Part shown: piece after piece, positions 8,565 to 18,021 of the stretch | Numbering within the stretch: the stretch's first letter is position 1 | Layout of the letters: every line of letters begins with the position of its first letter | From: Saccharothrix sp. | Lineage (GTDB): Bacteria > Actinomycetota > Actinomycetes > Mycobacteriales > Pseudonocardiaceae | Length of the DNA: 54,006 nt | Direction of reading: 5' to 3' | NCBI RefSeq assembly: GCF_031180885.1 | Contig: NZ_JAPSLK010000058.1 | Span: 1-54,006, forward strand | Notes under the pieces: model-generated | What the model was told of the DNA's origin: nothing | The model's database searches: none | The model's input: only the letters and a program-made list of their open reading frames with translations | Made by a program: the position numbers and the translations under genes

Positions 8565-10177
8565 GACCCGTCCTCCTGGATGGCCTCGACGAGCTGGGCC
8601 AGCCCGGCGACCCGGTCGGTCAGGTGCAGCCGCAGCACGGGTCGCCCGCGCTCGGCCAGCACCTGGCCGTCGCCCAGCGCCTGGGCGAGCTGGAGCGTGC
8701 TCAGGTCGTACGGGCGGCCCGGCACCTCCAGCTGGTACTCCGAGGCGCCGGTGAGCTGGAGGAACACGCCGTTCTGGTGACCGCCCTTGTGGTACTGGCC
8801 GGTCGAGTGCAGGAACCGCGGGCCCCAGCCGAACGTGGTCTGCAAGTGCGAGCGCTGCGCCAGCTCCGCGCGGGTCAGCGCGAACGACGCGTCGTCGAGC
8901 CGGTCCAGGTAGGCCTGCACGGACAGGTAGCCGTGCTCCGGCGCGGCGGCGACGAGCGCCTTGATCGCGTCGGCGACGGTCTTCACGTCCGGCGACAGCC
9001 AGCCCTCGCTCGGGTACACCTCGACCGGGCCGTCCACGAAGGCCGGCTGGGCGGGCGTGGCCGCAGGCTGGTCCAGCAGGGACCGCGCCGCCTTCTTCGC
9101 CGCCTCCACGTCGGGCTGGTCGAACGGGTTGATCTCCAGCACCCGCCCCACCAGCGCGGTGGCGTACTCCCACACCAGGAACTGCGCGCCCAGCGCGCCC
9201 TCGACCGCGATCGACGACGAGCCGGTGGCCGGTCCGATCGCGACGGTCGTGGCGTCCGAGCGGGCGTCCACGAACCCGGGCGCGCCCGGGCCCTCCACGA
9301 CGACCGGCAGCAGGCCGGTGCCGTTCTTGCCGGTCGACTCGGCGATCAGCTGCTCGGCCCAGTCGCCGAAGCCCGCGATGCCCGAGCCGGTGTCGGCGAA
9401 CACGATCTTCTCCGCGCCGTGCGCGTGCGCCACCGCGAAGGTCGCCGCGAGCACGATCGCCGGGTTGTCGGCGGAGTCGGCCGACACCAGGGGAGCGGCG
9501 GCCGCGGCCTCGTCGAGCAGCTTGTCGATGTCCGCGCCCGCGAGCCCGGCGGGCACCAGGCCGAACGCGGTCAGCGCCGAGTACCGGCCGCCCACGTGCG
9601 GGTCGGCCAGGAACACCTTGCGGTACCCGGCTTCCCGGGACGCGGCCTCCAGCGGCGAACCCGGGTCGGTGACCACGACGATCCGCGACGCGGCGTCGAT
9701 CCCCTCGTCGGCGAACGCCTTCTCGAAGATCCGGCGGTGGCTGTCGGTCTCCACGGTGCCGCCCGACTTGGAGGACACCACGAGCACCGTGCGGGTCAGG
9801 TCGCCCTCCAGGGCGTCGGCGACCTGACCGGGGTCGGTCGTGTCCAGCACGACCAGCGGGACGCCGGCGGTGCCGGTGATGACCTCGGGCGCGAGCGACG
9901 AACCGCCCATGCCCGCGAGCACCACCCGGTCCACGCCCTCGGCGCGCAGTTCGTCGCGCAGGGCCTCGATCTCGGCGACCAGCGGGCGCGACGTCTCGTG
10001 CAGGGTGGTCCACGCGAGGCGGATGGACGCCTCGGACTCCGCCTCGGGACCCCACAGCGTGGCGTCACCGGCGGTGAGCCTGCTCGCAGCCCGGTCGCGG
10101 ACCAGGTCGCCCACCACCGTGGCGACCTGGTCTTCGTTGGGCGAGCGGACGATCTCCACAGAGATCACCTCGGTCAT
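8561..10177 (-). CDS. pgi: Glucose-6-phosphate isomerase
   Basis: A 538-aa phosphoglucose isomerase. It carries GMGGSSLAPE (89-98) and the phosphate-binding SIS motif SSKSGGT (135-141), plus a long C-terminal alpha/beta region. It interconverts glucose-6-phosphate and fructose-6-phosphate. Within this operon it can return transketolase/transaldolase-derived fructose-6-phosphate to Zwf, allowing cyclic NADPH production. The ATG start lies one base after the tal stop, and its own stop overlaps zwf by 4 bp. From memory, pgi sits in the equivalent Streptomyces operon but not in the M. tuberculosis one. Confidence 0.95.
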   Translation of the reverse strand: MTEVISVEIVRSPNEDQVATVVGDLVRDRAASRLTAGDATLWGPEAESEASIRLAWTTLHETSRPLVAEIEALRDELRAEGVDRVVLAGMGGSSLAPEVITGTAGVPLVVLDTTDPGQVADALEGDLTRTVLVVSSKSGGTVETDSHRRIFEKAFADEGIDAASRIVVVTDPGSPLEAASREAGYRKVFLADPHVGGRYSALTAFGLVPAGLAGADIDKLLDEAAAAAPLVSADSADNPAIVLAATFAVAHAHGAEKIVFADTGSGIAGFGDWAEQLIAESTGKNGTGLLPVVVEGPGAPGFVDARSDATTVAIGPATGSSSIAVEGALGAQFLVWEYATALVGRVLEINPFDQPDVEAAKKAARSLLDQPAATPAQPAFVDGPVEVYPSEGWLSPDVKTVADAIKALVAAAPEHGYLSVQAYLDRLDDASFALTRAELAQRSHLQTTFGWGPRFLHSTGQYHKGGHQNGVFLQLTGASEYQLEVPGRPYDLSTLQLAQALGDGQVLAERGRPVLRLHLTDRVAGLAQLVEAIQEDGS

Positions 10178-10178
10178 T

Positions 10179-11294
10179 TCAGCCCTTCGCCTGGTTCAGT
10201 TGTCCGGTAACCGTGTCGAGCAGCTCCGCCCACGACTTCTCGAACTTGTCCACGCCCTCGGTCTCCAGCACGGCGAACACGTCGTCGAGGTCGATGCCGA
10301 CCTCGGCCAGTCCGTCGAAGACCTCCTGCGCCTGCGCGGCCCGCCCGGTCACGGTGTCACCGGTGATGTTGCCGTGGTCCGCGACGGCGTGCAGGGTCTT
10401 CTCCGGCATCGTGTTGACTGTGTCGCTTACGACCAGCTCGTCCACGTACCGGGTGTCCGAGTAGGCCGGGTCCTTCACGCCCGTGGACGCCCACAGCGGA
10501 CGCTGCGCACGCGCGCCGGCGGCGGCCAGCGCCTCCCAGCGCTCGCCCTTGAAGGTCTCCTCGAACGCCGCGTACGCGAGGCGCGCGTTGGCGATCGCGG
10601 CCTGGCCGCGCAGCTCCTTGGCGCGCTCGGTGTCCAGCGCGTCCAGCCGCTTGTCGATCTCGGTGTCCACGCGGGACACGAAGAACGAGGCCACGGAGTG
10701 GATGCCGCGCAGGTCGTGGCCGTTGGCCTTGGCCTGCTCCAGGCCCGCGATGAACGCCTCCATGACGTCGCGGTAGCGCTCGGTGGAGAAGATCAGCGTC
10801 ACGTTCACGCTGACGCCCTCGGCGAGCACCTTGGTGATCGCGGGCAGGCCCGCGATCGTGGCCGGGATCTTGACCAGCAGGTTCGGCCGGTCCACCGCCT
10901 TGGCCAGGTCCAGCGCCTCGGCGATGGTGCCCTCGGTGTCGTGCGCCAGGCGCGGGTCGACCTCGATGGACACCCGGCCGTCCACGCCGTCGGTGGCGGT
11001 GTAGATGTCGCGGAACAGGTCGCACGCGTTGCGCACGTCCGCGGTGGTGATCTCGCGGACGGCGGCGTCGGTGTCGGCGCCGCGCGCGGCCAGTCCGCGC
11101 ACCTGCTCGTCGTAAGCCGTGCCCTTGGAGAGGGCCGCGGCGAAGATCGTCGGGTTGGTGGTCACGCCCACCACGTGCTGGTTGGCCACCAGGTCGGCGA
11201 GGTTGCCGGTGTTGAGCCGGTCGCGGGACAGGTCGTCCAGCCAGATCGACACACCGGCGTCACTGAGCCGGGTCAGCGGGTTGGCAGTCATCAC
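10179..11294 (-). CDS. tal: Transaldolase
   Basis: A 371-aa class I transaldolase. GVTTNPTIF (43-51) and NLLVKIPAT, with Schiff-base Lys about K142, are diagnostic. It transfers dihydroxyacetone units between sedoheptulose-7-phosphate and glyceraldehyde-3-phosphate. Both GTG 11294 and ATG 11291 are possible starts. AGGAG lies 4 bases before the GTG and 7 before the ATG, so ATG 11291 is slightly more canonical. It is separated from tkt by 19 bp and from pgi by one base, in the same operon. Confidence 0.96.
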   Translation of the reverse strand: MMTANPLTRLSDAGVSIWLDDLSRDRLNTGNLADLVANQHVVGVTTNPTIFAAALSKGTAYDEQVRGLAARGADTDAAVREITTADVRNACDLFRDIYTATDGVDGRVSIEVDPRLAHDTEGTIAEALDLAKAVDRPNLLVKIPATIAGLPAITKVLAEGVSVNVTLIFSTERYRDVMEAFIAGLEQAKANGHDLRGIHSVASFFVSRVDTEIDKRLDALDTERAKELRGQAAIANARLAYAAFEETFKGERWEALAAAGARAQRPLWASTGVKDPAYSDTRYVDELVVSDTVNTMPEKTLHAVADHGNITGDTVTGRAAQAQEVFDGLAEVGIDLDDVFAVLETEGVDKFEKSWAELLDTVTGQLNQAKG

Positions 11295-11313
11295 ATCGCT
11301 CCTGACGGAAGTT

Positions 11314-13407
11314 TCAGCGGACCTTGGCCAGCGACCGGCGGGCCGCCGCGACGACGTTCTCGGTGGTGAAGCCGAACTCGCGGAACAGCGTCTGGTAGTC
11401 CGCGGAGGCGCCGAAGTGCTCGATCGACACGATCTCGCCCGCCTCGCCCGCGAACCGGTACCACGGCTGCGCGATGCCCGCCTCGACGACGACGCGCGCC
11501 TTCACCGACGACGGGAGCACCGACTCGCGGTAGGCCTCGTCCTGCGCGTCGAACCACTCGACGGACGGCATGGACACCACACGGGTGGCAACGCCCTCGG
11601 CCTCCAGCACCTTCCGCGCCTCGGCCGCGATCTGCAGCTCCGAGCCCGTGGCGATGATCACCAGCTCCGGCTCGCCGTCGCCGGCCAGCACGTAACCGCC
11701 GCGCTTGACGCCCTCCAGCGCCTTCTCCTTGGTGCCCTCCAGCACCGGCAGGTTCTGGCGGGACAGCGCGAGGCCCACGGGACCCTCGGTCTGCTCGATG
11801 GTCGCCTTCCACGCCGCGGCCGTCTCGTTCGCGTCGCCGGGGCGCACGATCGTCAGGCCGGGGATGGCGCGCAGCGCGGCCAGGTGCTCGATCGGCTGGT
11901 GCGTCGGGCCGTCCTCGCCCAGGCCGATGGAGTCGTGCGTCCACACGTAGGTGACCGGCGACTTCATCAGCGCGGCCAGGCGGACCGCCGGGCGCATGTA
12001 GTCGGAGAACACCAGGAACGTGCCGCCGTACGGGCGGGTCGGGCCGTGCAGCGCGATGCCGTTGAGGATCGAGCCCATGGCGTGCTCGCGGACGCCGAAG
12101 TGCAGCGTGCGGCCGTACGGGTGGGCCTTCCACATGTTCGTGGAGATCGACTCCGGGCCGAACGAGTCGGAGCCCTTCATCGTGGTCAGGTTGGACTCGG
12201 CGAGGTCGGCCGAACCGCCCCACAGCTCCGGCAGCACCGGGGCGAGCGCGGTCAGCGTCTCACCGGAGGCCTTGCGGGTCGGCACGCCCTTCGGGTCGGC
12301 GTCCCACGACGGCAGCGCGTCCGCCCAGCCCTCGGGCAGCTCGCGCGCGACCAGGCGGTCGAACAGCGCCTTGCGCTCCGGGTTGGCCGCCGCCCACGCG
12401 TCGAACGACTGCTGCCACTCGGCCTTGGCCGCCTCGCCGCGCTTGACGACCTCGCGGGCGTGGTCCAGGACCTCGTCGGCGACCTCGAAGGTCTGCTCCG
12501 GGTCGAAGCCCAGGATCTCCTTGACCGCCTTGACCTCGTCCGCGCCCAGCGCCGCGCCGTGCGCCGCGCCGGTGTTCTGCTTGTTGGGCGCCGGGTAGCC
12601 GATGATCGTGCGCAGCAGGATGAAGGACGGCCGCTCGGTCTCCGCCTTGGCCTTCTCCAGCGCCTCCAGGATGCCGGAGACGTTCTCGCCGCCCTCGACG
12701 ACCTGGACGTGCCAGCCATAGGCCTCGTAGCGCTTCGCGGTGTCCTCGGACAGCGCGATGGTGGTGTCGTCCTCGATGGAGATCTTGTTGTCGTCGTAGA
12801 TCACCGTGAGGTTGCCCAGCTTCTGGGTGCCCGCGATGGACGACGCCTCGGACGTCACACCCTCCTCGATGTCGCCGTCGGAGGCGATCACGAAGATGTG
12901 GTGGTCGAACGGGCTCTCGCCGAGCGGGGCCTCCGGGTCCCACAGGCCGCGCTCGCGGCGGGCGCCCATCGCCATGCCCACGGCGGAGGCCAGGCCCTGG
13001 CCCAGCGGGCCGGTGGTGATCTCCACGCCCGGGGTGTGCCGGTGCTCGGGGTGGCCGGGGGTCTGCGAGCCCCACGTGCGCAACGCCTTGAGGTCGTCCA
13101 GCTCCAGCCCGTAACCGGACAGGAAGAGCTGGATGTAGAGGGTCAGGCTGGAGTGGCCCGCGCTGAGCACGAACCGGTCGCGGCCCACCCAGTCCGGGTC
13201 GGCGGGGTCGTGGCGCATGACGCGCTGGAACAGGGTGTAGGCCAGCGGCGCCAGGCTCATGGCGGTGCCGGGGTGGCCGTTGCCGACCTTCTGCACCGCG
13301 TCCGCCGCGAGGACACGCGCAGTGTCGACGGCGCGCTTGTCGAGCTCCGTCCAGTCGTCGGGCAGATGGGCCTCGGTCAGCCGGGTGATGTCATCGGTGA
13401 CGGACAC
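11314..13407 (-). CDS. tkt: Transketolase
   Basis: A 697-aa thiamine diphosphate enzyme moving two-carbon units in the non-oxidative pentose phosphate pathway. It has GNGHPGTAMS near the N-terminus (42-51), the ThDP/Mg motif in ASDGDIEEG (about 175-183), the pyrimidine-binding middle domain and a C-terminal transketolase domain. The length is typical. The GTG start at 13407 opens the minus-strand operon. The 263-bp gap to the divergent ctaB gene must hold both promoters; I see no convincing operator in it. Confidence 0.96.
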   Translation of the reverse strand: MSVTDDITRLTEAHLPDDWTELDKRAVDTARVLAADAVQKVGNGHPGTAMSLAPLAYTLFQRVMRHDPADPDWVGRDRFVLSAGHSSLTLYIQLFLSGYGLELDDLKALRTWGSQTPGHPEHRHTPGVEITTGPLGQGLASAVGMAMGARRERGLWDPEAPLGESPFDHHIFVIASDGDIEEGVTSEASSIAGTQKLGNLTVIYDDNKISIEDDTTIALSEDTAKRYEAYGWHVQVVEGGENVSGILEALEKAKAETERPSFILLRTIIGYPAPNKQNTGAAHGAALGADEVKAVKEILGFDPEQTFEVADEVLDHAREVVKRGEAAKAEWQQSFDAWAAANPERKALFDRLVARELPEGWADALPSWDADPKGVPTRKASGETLTALAPVLPELWGGSADLAESNLTTMKGSDSFGPESISTNMWKAHPYGRTLHFGVREHAMGSILNGIALHGPTRPYGGTFLVFSDYMRPAVRLAALMKSPVTYVWTHDSIGLGEDGPTHQPIEHLAALRAIPGLTIVRPGDANETAAAWKATIEQTEGPVGLALSRQNLPVLEGTKEKALEGVKRGGYVLAGDGEPELVIIATGSELQIAAEARKVLEAEGVATRVVSMPSVEWFDAQDEAYRESVLPSSVKARVVVEAGIAQPWYRFAGEAGEIVSIEHFGASADYQTLFREFGFTTENVVAAARRSLAKVR

Positions 13408-13670
13408 GGACTTCCAGCTCCAGTCTCACGTAGGCGGCGGTGTCTTCGACGGTCGGACTCAATCGATCCCGTCAGGCCCTATCCGCGGTTTTCCCTCGTC
13501 CGCCGGCCAGCCTAGTAGGCGGTAGCGGCGTGCGTGTCACTTGCGCAATGTGGGTGTACGCACAGGGCATACGAGCGGGGGTCCCTCAGCGTTCAGGCGT
13601 ACCCGAACGGGCTGCGTTTTCAACGCGCGGTTACGATCTGCTCATCCCCCCGACCCGACCGAGGAGTGCG

Positions 13671-14594
13671 ATGAGTGCCGTCAGCGAGCTTCCGGCGCGG
13701 TCGCCCCGGCAGGTCGTCGGGGCGTACGTGGCCCTCACCAAGCCCCGCGTCATCGAGCTGCTGCTGATCACCACCATCCCGGCGATGCTGCTGGCCGCCC
13801 GCGGCCTGCCGCCGCTGTGGCTGATCGCGTGCACCCTGGCCGGCGGCACCCTGGCCGCGGGCTCGGCGAACGCCCTGAACTGCTACGTCGACGCCGACAT
13901 CGACTCGGTCATGAAGCGCACGGGCGCGCGACCGCTGGCCCAGAACGCGATCCCGCCGCGCAACGCGCTGATCTTCGGCGTGGTGCTGGGGGTCGTGTCG
14001 TTCGGGTTCCTGTGGCTGACCACGAACCTGATCTCGGCGGTGTTCGCCGTCGCGACGATCCTGTTCTACATCTTCGTCTACACGCTGGTGCTCAAGCGGC
14101 GGACGTCCCAGAACATCATCTGGGGCGGCATGGCGGGGTGCATGCCGGTGATCATCGGCTGGTCGTCGGTGACCGGGACCGTCGCGTGGCCGGCGCTGGT
14201 GATGTTCGGCGTGATCTTCTTCTGGACCCCGCCGCACACGTGGGCGTTGGCCATGAAGTTCAAGGAGGACTACGCCCGAGCCGGCGTGCCGATGCTGCCG
14301 GTGGTGGCGACGGCGCAGCAGGTGACGCGGCAGATCGTGATCTACTCGTGGATCACCGTGGTGTGCACGCTGCTCCTGGCGCCCGTGACGTCGTGGATCT
14401 ACGTCGCGGTGGCGGCGGTGTCGGGCGTGTGGTTCGCGGTCTTCGCGCACCGGCTGCACGGGGTGGTGCGGCGGGGCGGGTCGACGAACACGATGAAGTT
14501 CTTCCACATGTCGAACCTGTACTTGATGTTCGTGTTCTGCGGGCTGGCGGTGGACGCGGTGATCGGCCTGCCGGTCCTGGGCTGGCCCTTCTAG
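13671..14594 (+). CDS. ctaB: Protoheme IX farnesyltransferase (heme o synthase)
   Basis: A 307-aa UbiA-family prenyltransferase that adds farnesyl diphosphate to heme b to make heme o for the aa3 oxidase. The first Asp motif, NCYVDADIDSVMKRT (70-84), and the second region with WTPPHTWALAMKFKEDY are the family signatures. About eight or nine hydrophobic helices cover the chain. ATG 13671 has GAGGAG four bases upstream. It diverges from tkt, the arrangement recalled for mycobacteria. The next enzyme of the pathway, CtaA, is encoded at 29.5 kb. Confidence 0.96.
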   Translation: MSAVSELPARSPRQVVGAYVALTKPRVIELLLITTIPAMLLAARGLPPLWLIACTLAGGTLAAGSANALNCYVDADIDSVMKRTGARPLAQNAIPPRNALIFGVVLGVVSFGFLWLTTNLISAVFAVATILFYIFVYTLVLKRRTSQNIIWGGMAGCMPVIIGWSSVTGTVAWPALVMFGVIFFWTPPHTWALAMKFKEDYARAGVPMLPVVATAQQVTRQIVIYSWITVVCTLLLAPVTSWIYVAVAAVSGVWFAVFAHRLHGVVRRGGSTNTMKFFHMSNLYLMFVFCGLAVDAVIGLPVLGWPF

Positions 14595-14642
14595 TCGCCT
14601 TCCAGGGCGGGCTCGGGCCGGTGGTCGAGCTGTAGTCGATGT

Positions 14643-14666
14643 GGGCGGTGAGTCGGTGCACCGCCC
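14643..14666. terminator. Bidirectional terminator hairpin between ctaB and the sigma factor gene
   Basis: GGGCGGTG and CACCGCCC pair perfectly around an 8-nt loop. The hairpin lies in the 95-bp gap between two convergent genes and could serve both. Confidence 0.55.
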
Positions 14667-14689
14667 GACACGCCGTCAGCCGAGCCTGC

Positions 14690-15271
14690 TCACAGGCACG
14701 CCATCTTCTCCAGCACCGCCTTGCGCAACCGCGCCAGCGCCCGGTGCTGCGCCACCCGCACCGCGCCCGGCGTCGACTCGACCGCGTCCGCCGTCTCCTC
14801 CGCCGACAACCCGACCACCACCCGCAACACCAAGATCTCCCGCTGCTTCGCCGGCAGCAGGCCCAACAACCGCGACATCTCCTCCGACAACTCCCCGCGC
14901 AGCACCAACGCCTCCGGACCGGCGTCGGGCACCGGGCCGTCCGGTACCTCGGCCATCGGGTCCACCCGGTTGCGGGCGTTGTAGCGGTGGGCGTCGGCGA
15001 CCTTGTGGGCGGCGATGCCGTAGACGAACGCCAGGAACGGGCGGCCCTGGTCGCGGTAGCGGGGGAGGGCTTGCACGACGGCCAGGCACACCTCCTGGGC
15101 CACGTCGTCGGCCGCCGACGACGCCAACCGCGCCCGGCAGTAGCGGAGCACGGCGGGACGGACCACCGTGAGCAGGCGGTCCACCGACCGGCGGTCGCCC
15201 GCGAGCGCCGCCTCCACTGTCTCGGGGGTCACCGTCTCTGGTAACGGGACCGTCCTGTCGTCGGCGAACAC
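14690..15271 (-). CDS. ECF RNA polymerase sigma factor, SigD/ShbA type
   Basis: A 193-aa sigma-70 family factor. Region 2 (about 52-98) includes DDVAQEVCLAVVQALPRYRD and FVYGIAAHKVADAHR. Region 4 (about 135-185) includes LPAKQREILVLR and GAVRVAQHRALARLR. These match mycobacterial SigD and Streptomyces ShbA closely from memory. ShbA drives transcription of the principal sigma factor gene; SigD acts in starvation. GTG 15271 has GGAGG six bases upstream. No anti-sigma factor gene is adjacent, although mycobacterial sigD has one (rsda) next to it. Which of the two roles applies here is open. Confidence 0.88.
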   Translation of the reverse strand: MFADDRTVPLPETVTPETVEAALAGDRRSVDRLLTVVRPAVLRYCRARLASSAADDVAQEVCLAVVQALPRYRDQGRPFLAFVYGIAAHKVADAHRYNARNRVDPMAEVPDGPVPDAGPEALVLRGELSEEMSRLLGLLPAKQREILVLRVVVGLSAEETADAVESTPGAVRVAQHRALARLRKAVLEKMACL

Positions 15272-15403
15272 CGGGTACCTCCACCCCCACCGCGGTCGCG
15301 CGCCGCGGCTTGACGGGTGTGGGACGCGCCACTGTCCGTGGCCTTACGTGGGTGTTCGGACCAACTTTGCTGCGCAAAGGGAGTAATTCGGGGCCAGGCA
15401 GGT

Positions 15404-16042
15404 TTAGGAAACAGCAGCCAGTAGTCGGTCGACTGTAGGATCGTTCAACGATTCTACGATGCACTGCCAGAGTTCGAGGTTCGCCGTGGCCCACCGCGAG
15501 TACGTGGCCGCCGCCTCGGGGTCGTAGAAGTAGTACCCGTCGTCGGCCTTGACCTGCTGCTCGCCGACGATCTTGTGCGCCAGCTCGCGCAGCGTGATGC
15601 CGTTCTCCTCCAGGTACTTGGGCGCGAGCACCACCGGCGTCACCGGCAGCGCCTTGAACAGCGTGTCCGCGTCGGACAACGCCTGCGCCTCCAGCGAGAT
15701 GTCCCGGTGCCGCGTCCGCATCTCGGCTTCCTCGACCACGAGATCGACCCGAGAGGCGACCTCCGGGCACACCCCCGCCCGCGCCAGGATGGACAGTCGC
15801 AGGTCCCGACCGTCCACCGGCAGCGAATTCTTGCGCACCATGTAGTTCACGTCGTGCACCAAAGCGGCCACCTCGACCAGCGCCACGTCCGCGCCGTTGC
15901 GCCGGGCGAAGTGGACCGCCTTGTCGCGCACGAAGCTCACGTGGTGCCACCCGTGGAACTGGAGCTTCGCCGCGAGGTCGTGGCACAGGCGCCACACCTC
16001 GCCCTCCACTTCGGAGATCGACCGCGCCGTGACCGTACTCAT
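15404..16042 (-). CDS. HD-domain phosphohydrolase-like protein
   Basis: A 212-aa protein with an HD-type metal site. A HGWHH segment (about residues 30-34) supplies the first His, AALVHDVN (about 60-67) is the HD pair, and DADTLFKA (about 124-131) carries the last Asp. This is the H...HD...D pattern of HD phosphohydrolases acting on nucleotides or phosphoesters. ATG 16042 has GGGAGG four bases upstream. It is probably the third gene of an operon with the cupin-like gene (48 bp gap) and the two-TM protein gene. Substrate unknown. Confidence 0.75.
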   Translation of the reverse strand: MSTVTARSISEVEGEVWRLCHDLAAKLQFHGWHHVSFVRDKAVHFARRNGADVALVEVAALVHDVNYMVRKNSLPVDGRDLRLSILARAGVCPEVASRVDLVVEEAEMRTRHRDISLEAQALSDADTLFKALPVTPVVLAPKYLEENGITLRELAHKIVGEQQVKADDGYYFYDPEAAATYSRWATANLELWQCIVESLNDPTVDRLLAAVS

Positions 16043-16090
16043 CGGACCTCCCGTGCCGGGTGGGCCGATGGTAAGGCGGGGCGGAGATCC

Positions 16091-16783
16091 TTAGAGGGTG
16101 TTCGTCAGTTCCTCCAACCTGGACTCCACGGGCACGTGCCGGTGGCTGGTCCGGGTGTCCGGGTCGAACGACAGGCTCCACGGCGTGACCGCGCGGCTCT
16201 TGACCAGGAACGTCAGCGTGTCGTCCGCCGCCTTGGGGATGCGGTGGAACTCGTGCGCCAACATCGTCCCGGAGTCGCCCTCGACGGCCTCGGTGCTGCG
16301 CAGCAGCGTGGTGTCCACGATCGACCCGCCGTCCGGCGCGAGCCGGGCGTCGAAGCGTTCGTGCACGTAGGACCCGGCGAGCAGGACGGTGCAGAAGTGG
16401 TACCGGTGGTTGTGGATGGAGTCGGCGTACCCCTGTCGCCAGTCCTGCTGCGGCTTGTACTCGTGCAGCCAGAACGTGAACGGTTCGGCCGGCTCGTCGC
16501 GCAGGCACCACGCGAAGTGCGTGGTCGTCTCGCGCGATCTGGCGACCACGCGCATCTCCTCGCGCGGCGACAACGAGCGTAAATGCGCACGAAGCCTGTC
16601 CCGCAGGCCCGGCCGTCCCGCCCACTCCCGGAACCGGCCCTCGACGCGTGCCCAGTGGTCGGCGACAGGGGAGCCGACGACGCAGGGACCGAGGGCGGGG
16701 GAGTCGGTGACGGGGCGGTCGGCCACGGCGACGATCGTGGCCAGCTCCGCGAGGGCGGAGCACCCGGCAGACTCGGTGAACAC
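16091..16783 (-). CDS. Cupin-like putative metalloenzyme of unknown function
   Basis: A 230-aa protein. Residues about 105-190 look like a cysteine-dioxygenase-type cupin: a first motif SIHNHRYHFCTVLLAGSYVH with an HxH pair and a conserved Gly, and a second GTMLAHEFHRIP with two His. The conserved Glu of classical cupin motif 1 is not obvious, so a 3-His metal site (as in thiol dioxygenases) is more likely. GTG 16783 follows the two-TM gene stop (16789) by 5 bp, with GGGGAG inside that gene's end, so the two are coupled. No in-frame ATG offers a better start. Substrate unknown; a soluble cytoplasmic enzyme is inferred. Confidence 0.6.
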   Translation of the reverse strand: MFTESAGCSALAELATIVAVADRPVTDSPALGPCVVGSPVADHWARVEGRFREWAGRPGLRDRLRAHLRSLSPREEMRVVARSRETTTHFAWCLRDEPAEPFTFWLHEYKPQQDWRQGYADSIHNHRYHFCTVLLAGSYVHERFDARLAPDGGSIVDTTLLRSTEAVEGDSGTMLAHEFHRIPKAADDTLTFLVKSRAVTPWSLSFDPDTRTSHRHVPVESRLEELTNTL

Positions 16784-16788
16784 GAAGA

Positions 16789-17796
16789 TCAGCTCCCCAA
16801 CTGAGCGGAGGCGGAGAATTCCCGGCGGAACGCGTGGAACTTCTCTTCGAGCCCGCGGAATCCCTCCGCCGTCAACGGGGCGCCGGTGATCTTCTCGAAG
16901 AGGACGAGGAAGTCGTCCCGCGTGGTGCTCGGCGTGATGACCACGTGGAGCCCCGCCTTGGAATTGCTGATCCGCAGGAATTCCGCGCGTTCCATGCCGT
17001 AGAGGAACGACCCCTCGGAAAAGCGCAGGGTGCGCGGGTAGAGCCGCACGATCCCGGCGCTGGTGTTGCTGTACAGGGTGAGCCACGCACTGTCGTCGAA
17101 CAGCTCCAGCCGGTCCAGCGGCGGGTCCGACACGATCGTCAGGTCGATCCGGGAGCACCGGCTGCGCGCGCAGAACAGGCCGACCAGGCCGATCGAGATC
17201 TGCTCGCGCAACCGGTCCACGATGGTGTCGTAGTCGCCGTCCGCGCCCTCGTGCCGCAGCAGGTAGCGGGCCCGGCCGCTGATCGCGTCGTCGTCCCGCG
17301 GGTCGGCGAGGACGGCGCGGAGTTCGCACTCCGATTGCGACAGCAGCAGCCGGCAGGCCGCGTACCGGCCCGCGAAGCCGCGGAACCCGTAGAGCCGGGT
17401 GCGCTCCAGGTCCTGCATCATCACCTGGTTGAACACCGGATCCGGCCGGGCGGTGGGCTCGAACACGTGGGTGGGGAAGAACTCCCGGTCCAGGGCCCGG
17501 TACTCGAAGGTCAACTCGCGCAGGGCCCGGCGGCTCTCCTCCACCACCGGGGTGACCAGCGCGCGCTGCGCCGCCGAACTGGTGATCAGGGTCTGGGTGA
17601 AGCCGACCACGGCGGAGATCATGGTGCCGGTGCCGACCGACAGGACGAAGTTGCGGACCGGACCCTGCGCCATCGTGCTGGAAACGGCCAGGCAGGTTCC
17701 CGAAGTCACCACGAGGATCAACAAGAGCAGGCCGGTCCTGGTCCAGAACAATTCCTGCAACAGGTTGCCGCGATCGCCGGCCGGCTTCGCGGACAC
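16789..17796 (-). CDS. Two-TM membrane protein with a large cytoplasmic domain, unknown function
   Basis: A 335-aa protein with two N-terminal transmembrane helices (about 20-38 and 49-71) and a cytoplasmic domain of about 260 residues. The distal part (about 210-335) alternates hydrophobic strands with helices and contains DLTIVSDPP, LELFDDSAW and GLHVVITP. GTG 17796 sits below a near-perfect AAGGAGGTGA Shine-Dalgarno. It leads a three-gene set with the cupin-like and HD proteins. I do not recognise the family. The design (membrane hairpin plus cytoplasmic domain, with two small enzymes) resembles membrane-effector or sensing modules, but that is inference from layout only. Confidence 0.65.
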   Translation of the reverse strand: MSAKPAGDRGNLLQELFWTRTGLLLLILVVTSGTCLAVSSTMAQGPVRNFVLSVGTGTMISAVVGFTQTLITSSAAQRALVTPVVEESRRALRELTFEYRALDREFFPTHVFEPTARPDPVFNQVMMQDLERTRLYGFRGFAGRYAACRLLLSQSECELRAVLADPRDDDAISGRARYLLRHEGADGDYDTIVDRLREQISIGLVGLFCARSRCSRIDLTIVSDPPLDRLELFDDSAWLTLYSNTSAGIVRLYPRTLRFSEGSFLYGMERAEFLRISNSKAGLHVVITPSTTRDDFLVLFEKITGAPLTAEGFRGLEEKFHAFRREFSASAQLGS

Positions 17797-18021
17797 GATG
17801 GGTCACCTCCTTCGGCCGTGCACCCGAAAGGTCGAATGCCGTCAGTATCCGATCAAGTGCGCGGAGTTACTGTACGCTCGGGTGTCGAACTGCGGAAGCG
17901 GTAATTAGTGCACAATTGCGGTTTCGAACATAGATCAAGAACAGCGCACGGTGACCGGCGTTGGGCCTGCTGGTGGGCCTGGCGGCACGGTGTGCGGGCC
18001 GACACCATAAGGTCTGCAACC

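Noticed and set aside
11119..13515. Long plus-strand open frame opposite transketolase
   Set aside because: Low-complexity Arg/Gly/Val composition without motifs; the minus strand encodes a complete transketolase.
13408..13670. Riboswitch or tRNA in the tkt-ctaB gap
   Set aside because: I could not find a cloverleaf, a known riboswitch core or a strong conserved hairpin there.
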